This document shows positions 1 to 9,315 of a stretch of DNA of 64,000 nt, piece after piece (positions within the stretch are counted from its first letter, which is position 1; every line of letters begins with the position of its first letter). This DNA is from BA4 sp044376575. GTDB taxonomy: Bacteria > Bacteroidota > Bacteroidia > CAIKAF01. The translations under genes and the position numbers were made by a program. The notes beneath the pieces were generated by a model. The model did no database searches. It saw nothing but the letters and a program-made list of their open reading frames with translations, and was not told the origin of the DNA. Location: contig JBILKR010000002.1 in NCBI GenBank assembly GCA_044376575.1, positions 146,704 through 210,703 on the forward strand. Direction: 5' to 3'.

Positions 1-460
1 CTCCTGAACCTAAAGCAAATACACTGGCTTCTGCGAGTGTTGCATAATCACGTTGCTGCATAAATAATGCACCACCTAAAATTGAACAGTTTACCGCAAT
101 AAGTGGAAGGAAGATTCCCAAAGAAGCGTATAATGCAGGAGAAAATTTTTCTACTGCCATTTCAACCAATTGAGTAAATGCTGCAACCACTGCGATAAAC
201 ATTAAGAAACTAAGAAAACTTAAATCAATATCTTTAAAATCTTCTCCTAACCATGCTAAAGCACCTGGTTTCATGAGATAATTTTCAAGTATATAGTTGA
301 TTGGTACTGTAGCTCCCAAAACGAATACTACGGCAAAACCCAGCCCAATAGCTGTTTTCACTTTTTTAGAAACTGCCAGATAAGAGCACATTCCCAAAAA
401 GTATGCGAATATCATGTTATCAATGAAAATCGACTTTACAAATATGTTTACTAATTCCAT
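1..460 (-). CDS. nqrE: Na+-translocating NADH:quinone reductase subunit E (partial, 3' end outside window)
   Basis: Membrane subunit of the Na+-NQR complex, which oxidises NADH, reduces quinone and exports Na+ across the inner membrane. I translated this from the minus strand: the ATG is at 458-460 and the frame stays open to the left edge (153 codons; the family is about 200 residues). The translation is almost entirely hydrophobic. Cys25 (in GMCSYLA) and Cys125 (in AVNCSILGG) match the two NqrE cysteines which, with two in NqrD, hold the intramembrane Fe-S centre. It follows nqrD by 12 bp, in the standard nqrABCDEF order; nqrF is expected just beyond the left edge. Confidence 0.95.
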   Translation of the reverse strand, partial: MELVNIFVKSIFIDNMIFAYFLGMCSYLAVSKKVKTAIGLGFAVVFVLGATVPINYILENYLMKPGALAWLGEDFKDIDLSFLSFLMFIAVVAAFTQLVEMAVEKFSPALYASLGIFLPLIAVNCSILGGALFMQQRDYATLAEASVFALGSG

Positions 461-472
461 AATTCGTTTTTT

Positions 473-1177
473 TTAGTTTGCTTCCTGTAATGAAGTTGTT
501 TTACTACGCTGAACCCAAATAATTAATCCAACTACAATCAATGCCATAGGAGGAAGTATCATCAATCCGTTATTTACATAACCTAAATCATAAAGGGCTT
601 GCGGAATTACATTCAATTCATATACATCATTCAATCCGATAGGAATGGTGATTTTACCCGCTCCAAAAACTTCACGGATTAATGATACAATCATCAGTAT
701 CAAACCGTATCCAAAGGAATTTCCCAAACCATCAAGGAAAGAAGGCCAGGGTTTATTTCCCATTGCATAGGCCTCAAGGCGTCCCATTACAATACAATTG
801 GTAATAATCAATCCTACAAATACTGAAAGTTGCTTACTTACATCATAAACATAGGCTTTCAGTGATAAATCTACAATAATTACCAACCCGGCTACAATCA
901 CCAATTGAGCAATGATACGTACACGGGATGGAATTAAATTTCTGATCATCGAAATAATAACATTCCCCAACGCAACTACGAACAACACCCCTAAAAACAT
1001 AAAAAATGCAGGTTTAAGTTGCACCGTAATTGCCAATGCTGAACATATTCCAAGTACCTGAACGGTAACCGGGTTATTGTCATTTAATGGATCTGTAATT
1101 AATTTTCTTCTTTTTGCAGAAAAAAGAGATTCTGTTTCTTTTTTCGCAACTGGTGCTGATGCTGTTTCAGTACTCAT
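473..1177 (-). CDS. nqrD: Na+-translocating NADH:quinone reductase subunit D
   Basis: Integral membrane subunit of Na+-NQR that pairs with NqrE around an intramembrane Fe-S centre. The 234-residue product has several hydrophobic helices. Cys45 (LGICSALAI) and Cys128 (TNCIVMGRLEAYA) sit at the positions expected for the metal ligands. The cytoplasmic N-terminus (about 25 residues, rich in Ala, Lys and Glu) is somewhat longer than in enterobacterial NqrD. It lies between nqrC (14 bp) and nqrE (12 bp) in one transcription unit. Identification rests on family motifs and gene order. Confidence 0.97.
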   Translation of the reverse strand: MSTETASAPVAKKETESLFSAKRRKLITDPLNDNNPVTVQVLGICSALAITVQLKPAFFMFLGVLFVVALGNVIISMIRNLIPSRVRIIAQLVIVAGLVIIVDLSLKAYVYDVSKQLSVFVGLIITNCIVMGRLEAYAMGNKPWPSFLDGLGNSFGYGLILMIVSLIREVFGAGKITIPIGLNDVYELNVIPQALYDLGYVNNGLMILPPMALIVVGLIIWVQRSKTTSLQEAN

Positions 1178-1191
1178 AACTATCGAATTAA

Positions 1192-2013
1192 TTATTTGAT
1201 ATTTGTAACTAACGTTAAAGAATCAACTGCTGCTAAAGAATCAACTGCTATGCTATCCATAGGCAGAACATCTTCAACAACCGGATTAAGTAAATTATTT
1301 TTTTCTACATAATTTTTATATGCCTGCAGGTATTTTTTCACCATATCGTTTACACCGTTACTGGTAATGGTGCCTCCCGATATACCATCAACGGCGTGAG
1401 GATAATCTGTAGCATATTTACCTTTTTTTGCAACTTCAACGGATATAAATGTTCCGGCATCATCATTCATTTTCTTACCCAAAAACTGTTGCTGAAATAC
1501 AGCCGTGGAAATCTCAGCACCTAACCCGGGCGTTTCTCCTGCATGAGCAAAAGATGCTCCGGTTAACGTATTCATGTCCTGACCAATAGAAATGTATCCC
1601 CAAACCGGCCCCCATAATCCTTTTCCCCTCATTGGAATGATGAATAATGTTTTACCATCCTTTTTAAAAGTAAATAAAGGAAATAACTGATCTTCTTCCG
1701 GTTTCTTTAATTCAGCGGCAAGATCAGTACTGAATGCCATTGACTCATCAATTTTTGAACTGGCATTGTCCAGGATTGTTCCGTCTGCTTTATATACAGC
1801 AGAACTTACAATATACTTTTCAAAAAGTTGAGGAGCAGAATCTCTATCCACTGTAATATTTACAGAGGTTAAGATGTTCTGCATTTTTTCTTTTTTTACA
1901 TTGGCCTCGTATGGTTCTTTTGTTAACTGAGCCACAATAGCCAGACTCACACCCATTACCACAACCATGATAACGGAAAAAAGAATTATATATGCATTAC
2001 TTTCCTTGTTCAT
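1192..2013 (-). CDS. nqrC: Na+-translocating NADH:quinone reductase subunit C, FMN-binding
   Basis: Na+-NQR subunit with one N-terminal membrane helix (about residues 7-29) and a periplasmic FMN domain. The covalent FMN site is S212-G-G-T215, a variant of the usual SGAT; by family analogy Thr215 carries FMN in phosphoester linkage. The last 33 residues or so (241-273) extend past the conserved domain as an Asp/Ser/Ala/Val-rich tail containing a repeated AVDSL unit, encoded by two copies of a 16-nt direct repeat. The gene lies 1 bp from nqrB and 14 bp from nqrD, so translation is probably coupled. FMN attachment requires the transferase ApbE, which is not in the window. Confidence 0.96.
   Translation of the reverse strand: MNKESNAYIILFSVIMVVVMGVSLAIVAQLTKEPYEANVKKEKMQNILTSVNITVDRDSAPQLFEKYIVSSAVYKADGTILDNASSKIDESMAFSTDLAAELKKPEEDQLFPLFTFKKDGKTLFIIPMRGKGLWGPVWGYISIGQDMNTLTGASFAHAGETPGLGAEISTAVFQQQFLGKKMNDDAGTFISVEVAKKGKYATDYPHAVDGISGGTITSNGVNDMVKKYLQAYKNYVEKNNLLNPVVEDVLPMDSIAVDSLAAVDSLTLVTNIK
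1216..1249. repeat. Short tandem direct repeat at the 3' end of nqrC
   Basis: TAAAGAATCAACTGCT occurs at 1216-1231 and again at 1234-1249, an 18-nt period. On the coding strand it encodes the repeated AVDSL element of the NqrC tail. It looks like a small in-frame duplication. Confidence 0.85.
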
Positions 2014-2014
2014 T

Positions 2015-3208
2015 TTAAGCAGCTTTTACAGTTATACGTTTTAATCGTCGGTTAATATTTCCTTGCACTACATAATAATCAATTAATGGTGCAACTACAT
2101 TCATAAATAATATGGCGAGCATCATACCTTCCGGATATGCCGGATTTAATACTCGAATAATCACACAAAACGCTCCGATTAAAAATCCGTAGATAAGTTT
2201 ACCCAATGCTGTTTGAGCTGCTGTTACAGGATCAGTAGCCATAAATACAGCGCCAAATGCAAAACCACCATATACTAAATGCATGTGTGCAGGCACAGTT
2301 AAATATGGATTATCAGGAAATGCTCCTGACATTAAATTCAGTAATGTTGCCATCGCATATCCTCCGATAAAAACAGAAGCAATAATTCTGAAACTTCCGA
2401 TACCGGTTAAAATCAATATTGCGGCACCAATTAAAATGGCAAGTGTAGATGTTTCACCTATTGATCCTGGAATCAATCCAATAAATCCTTCCATGAATCC
2501 CATTGGCTGTCCCACGGGATTAGTAATGTTTGGTCCCTGAGTAATGAATTGAGACAATGCAGTTGCTCCGCTATATCCATCAACAGGTGTTTTATCTCCC
2601 AGGCTGATCCATACTTTATCCCCTGAAATATATGCAGGGTAAGCAAAGAACAAGAAAGCACGAGCCGTTAATGCAACATTCAATACATTCATTCCGGTTC
2701 CACCGAATACTTCTTTACCAATTACCACTGCAAAAACTGTTGCAATCGCAACCATCCATAATGGCATATCAGGAGGACAAGTTAACGGAATCAACATCCC
2801 GCTCACCAAGAAACCTTCGTTAATCTGGTGCTTTTTAATTACACAAAATGCGAACTCAACACCCAATCCAACAGCATATGATACAACCACCAGTGGTAAT
2901 ACTTTCAACATTCCATACCCGATAATCTCTCCGGTTGAAACGCTGGCTAACTGTCCGATAGCTTGAAAATGCTGGTATCCTACGTTGTATATTCCAAACA
3001 ACAAGGCAGGAATCATTGCCAGTACAACCATAATCATGGTTCGCTTCAAATCTATTCCGTCCCTGATATGAACACCTTTATGAGTGGTGTGACCAGGAAC
3101 AAATAAGAAAGTTGCAAAACCATCATATACAGGCCATAATTTATGAAGCTTTCCGCCTTCACGGAAGTTGGGCTCCACTTTTTCCAATAAATTTCTCAAT
3201 GGCTTCAT
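2015..3208 (-). CDS. nqrB: Na+-translocating NADH:quinone reductase subunit B
   Basis: Largest membrane subunit of Na+-NQR, which carries covalent FMN and riboflavin and forms part of the Na+ path. The product has 397 residues, normal for the family, with about ten hydrophobic helices from residue 55 onward. The flavinylation motif S213-G-A-T216 (in DGYSGATALSQ) is intact, so Thr216 is the predicted FMN attachment residue. It starts 17 bp after nqrA and ends 1 bp before nqrC. Confidence 0.97.
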   Translation of the reverse strand: MKPLRNLLEKVEPNFREGGKLHKLWPVYDGFATFLFVPGHTTHKGVHIRDGIDLKRTMIMVVLAMIPALLFGIYNVGYQHFQAIGQLASVSTGEIIGYGMLKVLPLVVVSYAVGLGVEFAFCVIKKHQINEGFLVSGMLIPLTCPPDMPLWMVAIATVFAVVIGKEVFGGTGMNVLNVALTARAFLFFAYPAYISGDKVWISLGDKTPVDGYSGATALSQFITQGPNITNPVGQPMGFMEGFIGLIPGSIGETSTLAILIGAAILILTGIGSFRIIASVFIGGYAMATLLNLMSGAFPDNPYLTVPAHMHLVYGGFAFGAVFMATDPVTAAQTALGKLIYGFLIGAFCVIIRVLNPAYPEGMMLAILFMNVVAPLIDYYVVQGNINRRLKRITVKAA

Positions 3209-3225
3209 AAGTGAATATTCAATTT

Positions 3226-4605
3226 TTAATGATGATGTTCTTTTTCTGATTCAATCTCTTCCAAATAAAGGCTTTCCAAACCTTTGCGTACAATTTCCTG
3301 ACTTTCTATTTTAGATGTGCAGACAAATTCGCACAATGCAAAATCTTCAGGAGCAACTTCATATATTCCTAGATTTTCCTGCGCTTCGATATCGTTAGTG
3401 ATAATTGCCTTTAGCAATTGAACAGGATAAATATCCATCGGGAATACTTTTTCATACTCACCCGTTACCACAAAGGCACGGTGTTCTCCATGCATATTCG
3501 TATTCAGGCGAAATTTTTTTCCGGGCATAGCCCAAGTAAAGAAGGTTCTTGATATACTGAATTTATCAAATCCGGGAGCAAACCATCCAAAAAATTCCGG
3601 TTCATCACCTTCAGGAAGAACTGTTACCTGACAATCATAGAAACCAAGAGAACCATTCCACCCAACATTTTTACCGGTCAACGCATTTCCACTGATGAAT
3701 CTACATTTACCTGACTCCAAATGAGATTCGCTGATGATTGACTGTACAGGGGCTCCCTGAATTGTTTTTACATATTTTCTGCTTTTAACTTCAGAGCCTG
3801 TTACAGCAACTATTCTTGAAGCATCATACTTGCCTTCTGTAAGCAATTTACCAATGATAATTAAATCCTGCGGAGTTACATACCATACAATTTCTCCTTT
3901 GTTAATCGGATCAACATGGTGAATCTGAACACCAACATTACCAACAGGGTGTGGGCCGCTAAAAGAATTGACCTGAGCACCTGAAGCATTTTTAAAAACT
4001 GTTGAACTGGTTTTTTGTTCGTGAATATTTACATGAACATTGGTGCATAATTTTTTCATTGCAGCAATACCCGCCTCCACATATTTTTCATTTCCCTGAA
4101 TTATAAAATCCATGTCGGGAGCAAGCGGAGCAGAATCAAATGCAGAGATAAAGATTGACTTCGGAGACTTGTGTGGATTTGCCACTGAAGTGTATGGACG
4201 TTGTCTGATGTAAGCCCATCCTCCGTTTTTACATAAAGTATCAACGATTTGTTCTTTGCTCAATGCATCTATTGAAGAAGCTGCAGAAACAGAAGCATAA
4301 GAAGTTTCCTTATCCGCAAGTATCCTTACTTCCAACAATACTCTTTTTTCTCCTCTGATGATTTCAGCAACTTCGCCACTCACCGGCGAACAAATCATCA
4401 CCTCAGGATTATTCTTGTCAAACATCAACGGTGTTCCGGCTTTCACCTGCGCACCTGCAGCAACCAGCACCTTGGGTTTCATGGCAATAAAATCATCAGG
4501 ACGTACTGAAACATACGCAGGCCTGTTGCCATCAATCAAAACTTTTTCGGCTTCGCCTTCCAGTCTGATATCTAATCCTTTTTTAATTTTTATATTCTTT
4601 CCCAT
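3226..4605 (-). CDS. nqrA: Na+-translocating NADH:quinone reductase subunit A
   Basis: Peripheral cytoplasmic subunit of Na+-NQR and first gene of the operon. The 459-residue product is soluble in composition and starts with the typical lysine-rich segment leading into GLDIRLEGEAE, followed by the lipoyl/RnfC-like fold characteristic of NqrA. The C-terminus carries an acidic stretch ending in three histidines. The promoter should lie in the 112-bp divergent gap to the plug gene at 4718, but I found no exact TAnnTTTG box there on this strand. Confidence 0.97.
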   Translation of the reverse strand: MGKNIKIKKGLDIRLEGEAEKVLIDGNRPAYVSVRPDDFIAMKPKVLVAAGAQVKAGTPLMFDKNNPEVMICSPVSGEVAEIIRGEKRVLLEVRILADKETSYASVSAASSIDALSKEQIVDTLCKNGGWAYIRQRPYTSVANPHKSPKSIFISAFDSAPLAPDMDFIIQGNEKYVEAGIAAMKKLCTNVHVNIHEQKTSSTVFKNASGAQVNSFSGPHPVGNVGVQIHHVDPINKGEIVWYVTPQDLIIIGKLLTEGKYDASRIVAVTGSEVKSRKYVKTIQGAPVQSIISESHLESGKCRFISGNALTGKNVGWNGSLGFYDCQVTVLPEGDEPEFFGWFAPGFDKFSISRTFFTWAMPGKKFRLNTNMHGEHRAFVVTGEYEKVFPMDIYPVQLLKAIITNDIEAQENLGIYEVAPEDFALCEFVCTSKIESQEIVRKGLESLYLEEIESEKEHHH

Positions 4606-4717
4606 CGGAATTTATATGTACTTTGCATTATAAACGAAGGCAAATTTGGAAATTTTTATAATACTCCAAACAAAAAAATGCAGTTTTTTTTATAAATAAA
4701 CTTATTGGCAAAAATCA

Positions 4718-6037
4718 ATGATTATATCCAATCAAAAAATAAATCATAAAAACTACATATTCAAATACTTATTATCCGCATTTGGAATTGTTTTAAATTG
4801 CCTCACAACAGGATATATTTTTGCACAGGTTACGGCTCCTCCTGATTTCATATTTAATTCAAGAATAAAATTTGCTCACATTTATCAAAAAGGGTCAAAT
4901 CAGACCATTCCCGTTATTGAGTTAAATTCAGATCAGCAAATGCGCATTGAATTTGATGATTTGCTTCAGGAAACCAATCGATACAGCTATCGTGTATTTC
5001 ATTGTAATTATGACTGGTCGCCATCTGGATTAAACTTCATGCAATACATGACAGGATTTGAATCATTTGAAATATTTGATTATAAGCTGAGCACCAATAC
5101 TACTTACCCATACACACATTACTGGTTTGATTTTCCTAATGAATACATGCGCCCGGTGATTTCTGGGAACTTTGTTCTTCAGGTTTTTGAATCCGATAAT
5201 CCTGAAAATATTTTATTCCAGCGGCGCTTCATGATGGTAGATAAAAAATTGATGATTGATGCTAAAGTAAGATACGCGAGCAATGTTGAATTACGCAATA
5301 CACATCAGGAAATTTATTTTACGATTATCAATTCGGGGCTGATGATTCAAGATTTTAATAATGATTTGAAGGTTGTAATTATGCAAAACAACCGGTGGGA
5401 TAATATTATTGAAAACGTAGCACCGCAATTTATCAGCGGTAATAAATATATATACAACTACAGTTCAGGAGAAACAGCATTTCCAGCGGGTAATCAATAT
5501 CGTTTTCTGGATTTAAAGTCGCTGATGGTTCCAATGGGAGCGGTGCAGAAAATTACAACAGACAGAGGGAAGTTTCATGTTTTGATGCAGCCTGAATTAA
5601 ACAGAAAATATATGAATTATCTGTTTCGACCTGATATCAATGGCCGTTTCGCCATATATAATCAGGATACATACAATACATCTATCGATCCGGACTATGC
5701 GTATGTTTATTTTAGTGTACCGACGGAAGAGCCTTACGACAAGGATATTTATCTTTCCGGAGGCTTTAGTTTTGGAGAATTACTAGAAGAATACAAGATG
5801 ATATATAACCCAAATTACAGGATGTATGAATTAAAAACATTACTTAAACAGGGATATTACAACTATTTATTCCTAACGAAGAGTAAAAAAGAAAAAGAGG
5901 GTAAAACCGAAGACATCGAAGGAGATTTTGCAGAAACTGAAAATGATTACACTATTTTTGTTTACGTTCGCGAGGCCGGTGATGTAGCGCATAAACTGGC
6001 AGGAATAAGTTTTATCAATTCAATGAATAATCGTTGA
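4718..6037 (+). CDS. Type IX secretion system plug protein (DUF5103 family)
   Basis: 439 residues with a signal peptide (hydrophobic about 16-36, cleavage after IFA-Q). The mature N-terminal part has the features of the DUF5103/T9SS plug domain: an early IKFAHIYQKG strand, then YRVFHCNYDWSPS and a DYKLSTNT segment. In Flavobacterium johnsoniae a protein of this family closes the SprA translocon channel from the periplasmic side. The role here is inferred from family resemblance. The gene is divergent from nqr and is followed 12 bp later by a lipoprotein gene. It fits the many T9SS cargo genes in the window, although sprA itself is not here. Confidence 0.85.
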   Translation: MIISNQKINHKNYIFKYLLSAFGIVLNCLTTGYIFAQVTAPPDFIFNSRIKFAHIYQKGSNQTIPVIELNSDQQMRIEFDDLLQETNRYSYRVFHCNYDWSPSGLNFMQYMTGFESFEIFDYKLSTNTTYPYTHYWFDFPNEYMRPVISGNFVLQVFESDNPENILFQRRFMMVDKKLMIDAKVRYASNVELRNTHQEIYFTIINSGLMIQDFNNDLKVVIMQNNRWDNIIENVAPQFISGNKYIYNYSSGETAFPAGNQYRFLDLKSLMVPMGAVQKITTDRGKFHVLMQPELNRKYMNYLFRPDINGRFAIYNQDTYNTSIDPDYAYVYFSVPTEEPYDKDIYLSGGFSFGELLEEYKMIYNPNYRMYELKTLLKQGYYNYLFLTKSKKEKEGKTEDIEGDFAETENDYTIFVYVREAGDVAHKLAGISFINSMNNR

Positions 6038-6049
6038 TTAATGTTTTAA

Positions 6050-6856
6050 ATGATGCAGAGATTTTTTTATATCACATTGGTTTTTATTTCGCAAATGATT
6101 GTCGCTTGCGAAGATGATAATAAAGGGTGCACTGATGTAAATGCGTTGAACTATGATTCTACAGCCACAGAATCTGACGGAAGTTGTGAATATCCCTCCA
6201 ATACTAAAAAAACGCTGTTGGTTTTATTTAATAATACATCCAACAGCAATTGCGGATCATTCGGAATTCCACTGTATCTGAATGCCCTTGCAACACATAG
6301 CGCGACTGTTATCCCGCTGATTGCACACCCTACCGTTACTGACACACTTTTCAGCGGCGCGGCTGTGAATCTTGCAGATCAATATAATCAATCAGGATAC
6401 CCGGATATTGGAGCAGGTATTCAATATAATCTTCTTACACTTATAAATATCAATAATGCAATAGATGAGTCTGCATCCATTACCCCAAATGCAAACGCAA
6501 ATGCTGAAATGAAAATTGAAGGAGATAGTGTAATAATTAGACTTTATGCAAAAGTTTTTATAAAAGATAATAATGAATATTATGCCTGTGCATTGTTACT
6601 TGAAGACAATATTAATATTTCACAGTCAGGGTTAAATGATCCGGCATTCCGATTCAATGATGTGCTCCGTGCCAGTACGTCAACATCTGTGTTTGGAGAT
6701 TTTATTAATTCAGAATCATCCGGAAAGGAAATGTCATTCAAAAAAAGATACGGCATAAAAATAAAGCCTGAGTGGAACATTTCTCAATTAAAACTGATTA
6801 CTCTTACCTGGATGAGAAACGGGAGTGATTTTATATTTATAAATGCAGGAAATTAA
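6050..6856 (+). CDS. Omp28-like lipoprotein
   Basis: 268 residues. A lipobox (MIVAC, Cys20) predicts a lipoprotein. Next comes a short Cys-containing CTDxxALNYDxxA..DGSC module (about 27-46) that recurs in many Bacteroidota surface proteins. The rest resembles Omp28-related outer membrane proteins: KKTLLVLFNN, then a Cys-Gly site where many relatives have CxxC, then a predicted alpha/beta region and a beta-rich C-terminus ending in LKLITLTWMRNG. Only one Cys (SNCGSFG) is present at the thioredoxin-like position, so redox activity is doubtful. It probably shares a transcript with the upstream plug gene. Two adjacent ATG codons (6050 and 6053) are both possible starts. Its 3' end overlaps the convergent ftsB-like gene by 4 bp. 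Confidence 0.7.
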   Translation: MMQRFFYITLVFISQMIVACEDDNKGCTDVNALNYDSTATESDGSCEYPSNTKKTLLVLFNNTSNSNCGSFGIPLYLNALATHSATVIPLIAHPTVTDTLFSGAAVNLADQYNQSGYPDIGAGIQYNLLTLININNAIDESASITPNANANAEMKIEGDSVIIRLYAKVFIKDNNEYYACALLLEDNINISQSGLNDPAFRFNDVLRASTSTSVFGDFINSESSGKEMSFKKRYGIKIKPEWNISQLKLITLTWMRNGSDFIFINAGN

Positions 6857-7161
6857 TTTTTTTCAGGCTCAGGAACGATAACAAAAATATCTTCGTTGTC
6901 TTTTTTCATGTAATAATTTTCGCGGGCATATTTTTCCATCGCGTCCATGCTTGTGGACATATCCTGATATTCTTTTGAAATTTTCTTTGTTTCCTGCTGA
7001 TACCAATCGATATCTTTCTTTTTTTGATTCGCCTGATCCGTTAGACTTTTCAAATAAAACCAATTGTTATTGTCAAAAAAAAGCATCCATATCACAAAAA
7101 AAATGGATACAATAACAAACTTGTTTTTTAATAGCCTAAATGATAACAACACAAAGTTCAT
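6853..7161 (-). CDS. Septum formation initiator family protein (FtsB/DivIC-like)
   Basis: 102 residues with a short cytoplasmic N-terminus, one membrane helix (about 14-31, IVSIFFVIWMLFF), a coiled coil (about 36-80, rich in Lys, Glu and Gln), and a C-terminal REN-YYMK-ED-FVIVPE segment typical of Bacteroidota FtsB/DivIC proteins. Such proteins link FtsL and FtsQ in the divisome. The gene is convergent with the Omp28-like gene and lies 78 bp downstream of pruA on the same strand. Identification rests on topology and the C-terminal motif. Confidence 0.85.
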   Translation of the reverse strand: MNFVLLSFRLLKNKFVIVSIFFVIWMLFFDNNNWFYLKSLTDQANQKKKDIDWYQQETKKISKEYQDMSTSMDAMEKYARENYYMKKDNEDIFVIVPEPEKN

Positions 7162-7239
7162 AATACGAATTTAAGAATTTACAGTTGCTTCAATTTCAAT
7201 AATCATAAAATCTATGAACTACAGAATGTTGATGAGACA

Positions 7240-8871
7240 TCATGGTTCCTGTAGGAATGGATATCTGTAATCAACCGGTGAAACAAATGTTTCTTTGATT
7301 GTGCGTGGCGAAACCCAGCGAAGTAGATTAATCATAGAGCCTGCTTTATCATTGGTTCCTGAAGCTCTTGCTCCTCCGAATGGTTGTTGTCCAACAACGG
7401 CACCGGTAGGTTTATCGTTAATGTAAAAATTACCTGCTGCATTTCTTAATTTATCCATCATCATTTTTACAACATACCTGTCTTTAGCAAATATTGCTCC
7501 GGTTAAAGCATATATAGAGGTCTGATCCGCAATATCAAGTGTTTTTTCAAATTCATGATCTTCGTAAACATAAATGGTCAGCACCGGACCAAATAATTCT
7601 TCGCACATGGTGACATACGATGGGTTCTTTGTTAAGATAACAGTTGGCTCAATAAAAAAACCTTTTGATTTATCGTAATTCCCACCGGCGATAATCTGCA
7701 CATCGCTACTTTTTTTTGCATCATCAATATAAGAAGCCAGTTTATCAAAAGATTTTTCATCAATTACTGCATTTATAAAATTTGAAAAATCATCTACAAC
7801 TCCCATTTTAAATGAGCGAAGATCTTCAAGTAAATAACCTCTCACCTCGTTCCAAATGCTTGCAGGAATATATGCCCTAGATGCCGCAGAACATTTTTGT
7901 CCCTGATACTCAAATGCACCTCTGGATAATCCAACTGCCAAGGCTTTGGGATCGGCAGAGGAATGTGCAAATACAAAATCTTTTCCACCCGTTTCACCAA
8001 CGATACGTGGATATGTTTTATACAAATGAATATTATTTCCGATTGTTTTCCATATCTGCTGAAAAGTAGATGTGGATCCTGTAAAATGTATTCCTGCAAA
8101 ATCAGGATGGCTGAAAATAACATCACCTGCAGTAGGACCACTGACATAAATCAAATTAATCACACCATCAGGCAATCCTGCTTCTTTTAAAATTTCCATA
8201 AATACACTCGCAGAATAAATTTGCGTATTTGCTGGTTTCCAAACCACGGTGTTACCCATCATGGCGGGACTTGTAGGAAGGTTCCCTCCTATCGCAGTAA
8301 AATTAAACGGAGTTAATGCAAATACAAATCCTTCCAAAGGTCTTTGTTCAAGCCTATTCCATACACCCGGTGAAGAAATGGGTTGCTGATGATAAATTTC
8401 TTCCATGTATTTAACATTGAAGCGCAGGAAGTCAATCATCTCACAGGCACTGTCTATTTCTGCCTGAAAAACACTCTTGGATTGACCCAGCATTGTTGCT
8501 GCATTCATTTTAGCACGGTATGGTCCTGCAATTAAATCTGCGGCTTTAAGAAAAATAGCGGCTCTTTCTTCCCAAGGCATCTCTGCCCATCTTGGCCTGG
8601 CTTGCAAAGCCGCATCAATAGCATCTTTTACGTGTGTTGCATTGCCCTGATGAAACTGTCCAATTTTATGACTGTGTTCGTGCGGAGGGAAAATATCAAT
8701 AACGTCATTTGTTCTGATTTCCTTTCCAGCGATATACATTGGAATATCGCGTAGAGTACTTTTATATTCTACGATTTGATTTTTTAATTCCTTTTTTTCA
8801 GAAGATCCCGGCGAGTATGATTTTACCGGTTCATTTATCGGCTGTGGAGAATGAAATATACCTAATGACAT
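7240..8871 (-). CDS. pruA: L-glutamate gamma-semialdehyde dehydrogenase (1-pyrroline-5-carboxylate dehydrogenase)
   Basis: Oxidises glutamate-gamma-semialdehyde to glutamate with NAD+, the second step of proline catabolism. The 543-residue product is the stand-alone form, not fused to proline dehydrogenase, and has the usual length for Bacteroidota and eukaryote-type P5CDH. The aldehyde dehydrogenase hallmarks are present: FALTPFNFTAIGGN, HFTGST, the general-base Glu in VGETGGKDF (about residue 293) and the nucleophilic Cys in GQKCSAASR (about residue 327). The C-terminal QPFGGARASGTNDKAG is also P5CDH-like. A TACCTTTG -7 box lies 26 bp upstream. prodH is not in the window. Confidence 0.96.
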   Translation of the reverse strand: MSLGIFHSPQPINEPVKSYSPGSSEKKELKNQIVEYKSTLRDIPMYIAGKEIRTNDVIDIFPPHEHSHKIGQFHQGNATHVKDAIDAALQARPRWAEMPWEERAAIFLKAADLIAGPYRAKMNAATMLGQSKSVFQAEIDSACEMIDFLRFNVKYMEEIYHQQPISSPGVWNRLEQRPLEGFVFALTPFNFTAIGGNLPTSPAMMGNTVVWKPANTQIYSASVFMEILKEAGLPDGVINLIYVSGPTAGDVIFSHPDFAGIHFTGSTSTFQQIWKTIGNNIHLYKTYPRIVGETGGKDFVFAHSSADPKALAVGLSRGAFEYQGQKCSAASRAYIPASIWNEVRGYLLEDLRSFKMGVVDDFSNFINAVIDEKSFDKLASYIDDAKKSSDVQIIAGGNYDKSKGFFIEPTVILTKNPSYVTMCEELFGPVLTIYVYEDHEFEKTLDIADQTSIYALTGAIFAKDRYVVKMMMDKLRNAAGNFYINDKPTGAVVGQQPFGGARASGTNDKAGSMINLLRWVSPRTIKETFVSPVDYRYPFLQEP

Positions 8872-8896
8872 AGAATGTAGTATTAATAATTCTTGT

Positions 8897-8904
8897 CAAA
8901 GGTA
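8897..8904 (-). promoter_or_regulatory. -7 promoter box for pruA
   Basis: On the minus strand this reads TACCTTTG, an exact match to the Bacteroidota -7 consensus TAnnTTTG, 25 nt before the pruA ATG. No convincing TTG -33 element is found at 17-20 bp. Confidence 0.5.
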
Positions 8905-8954
8905 AAGAATTGAATACATACTTTTGTAACTAATCGCACCGTAAAGGATAGAAT

Positions 8955-9227
8955 TTAAAAAATTATTTCCTTAATACACCTAATGGGAATAATTACTCCA
9001 CCCTTTAACATGATGTTTTTTTCACCTGCATGCCATATTGTTGTTTCCACACACTTTGGACCATCGATAGTTTCAAAAACAATGCTCACCTTTCCCTTGT
9101 ACGTATTCCCATAAATCATGGCTTTTTGTAATTCATTCATCCGATGTTGAATGAGTTCATCTGTTGTTAAAACATCTTCTTTAACAAAAGTAAACTGGGG
9201 GATTAATTCTTTATTTACTCGTTCCAT
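8955..9227 (-). CDS. Small conserved-looking hypothetical protein
   Basis: 90 residues, starting at ATG 9227. The N-terminal half is polar and helical (MNELQKAMIYGN region). The C-terminal half looks like a small beta barrel (KGKVSIVFET, KCVETTIWHAGEKNIMLKGGVIIPIRCIKEIIF). I recognise the general look of uncharacterised Bacteroidota proteins but no named family and cannot assign a function. There is no signal peptide or membrane segment, so it is probably cytoplasmic. It is separated by 83 bp from pruA and by 88 bp from the T9SS gene. Confidence 0.75.
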   Translation of the reverse strand: MERVNKELIPQFTFVKEDVLTTDELIQHRMNELQKAMIYGNTYKGKVSIVFETIDGPKCVETTIWHAGEKNIMLKGGVIIPIRCIKEIIF

Positions 9228-9315
9228 AACATTTGGGTTTTATTTCAACCAAGTTATGATGAAAACCTTCTAAAGTCAACGGAAATTATATCTATAAAAC
9301 AGCGTGAAATACCAA

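Noticed and set aside
8919..8926. TACTTTTG on the plus strand as a promoter
   Set aside because: No plus-strand gene lies downstream; it is likely chance in AT-rich DNA.
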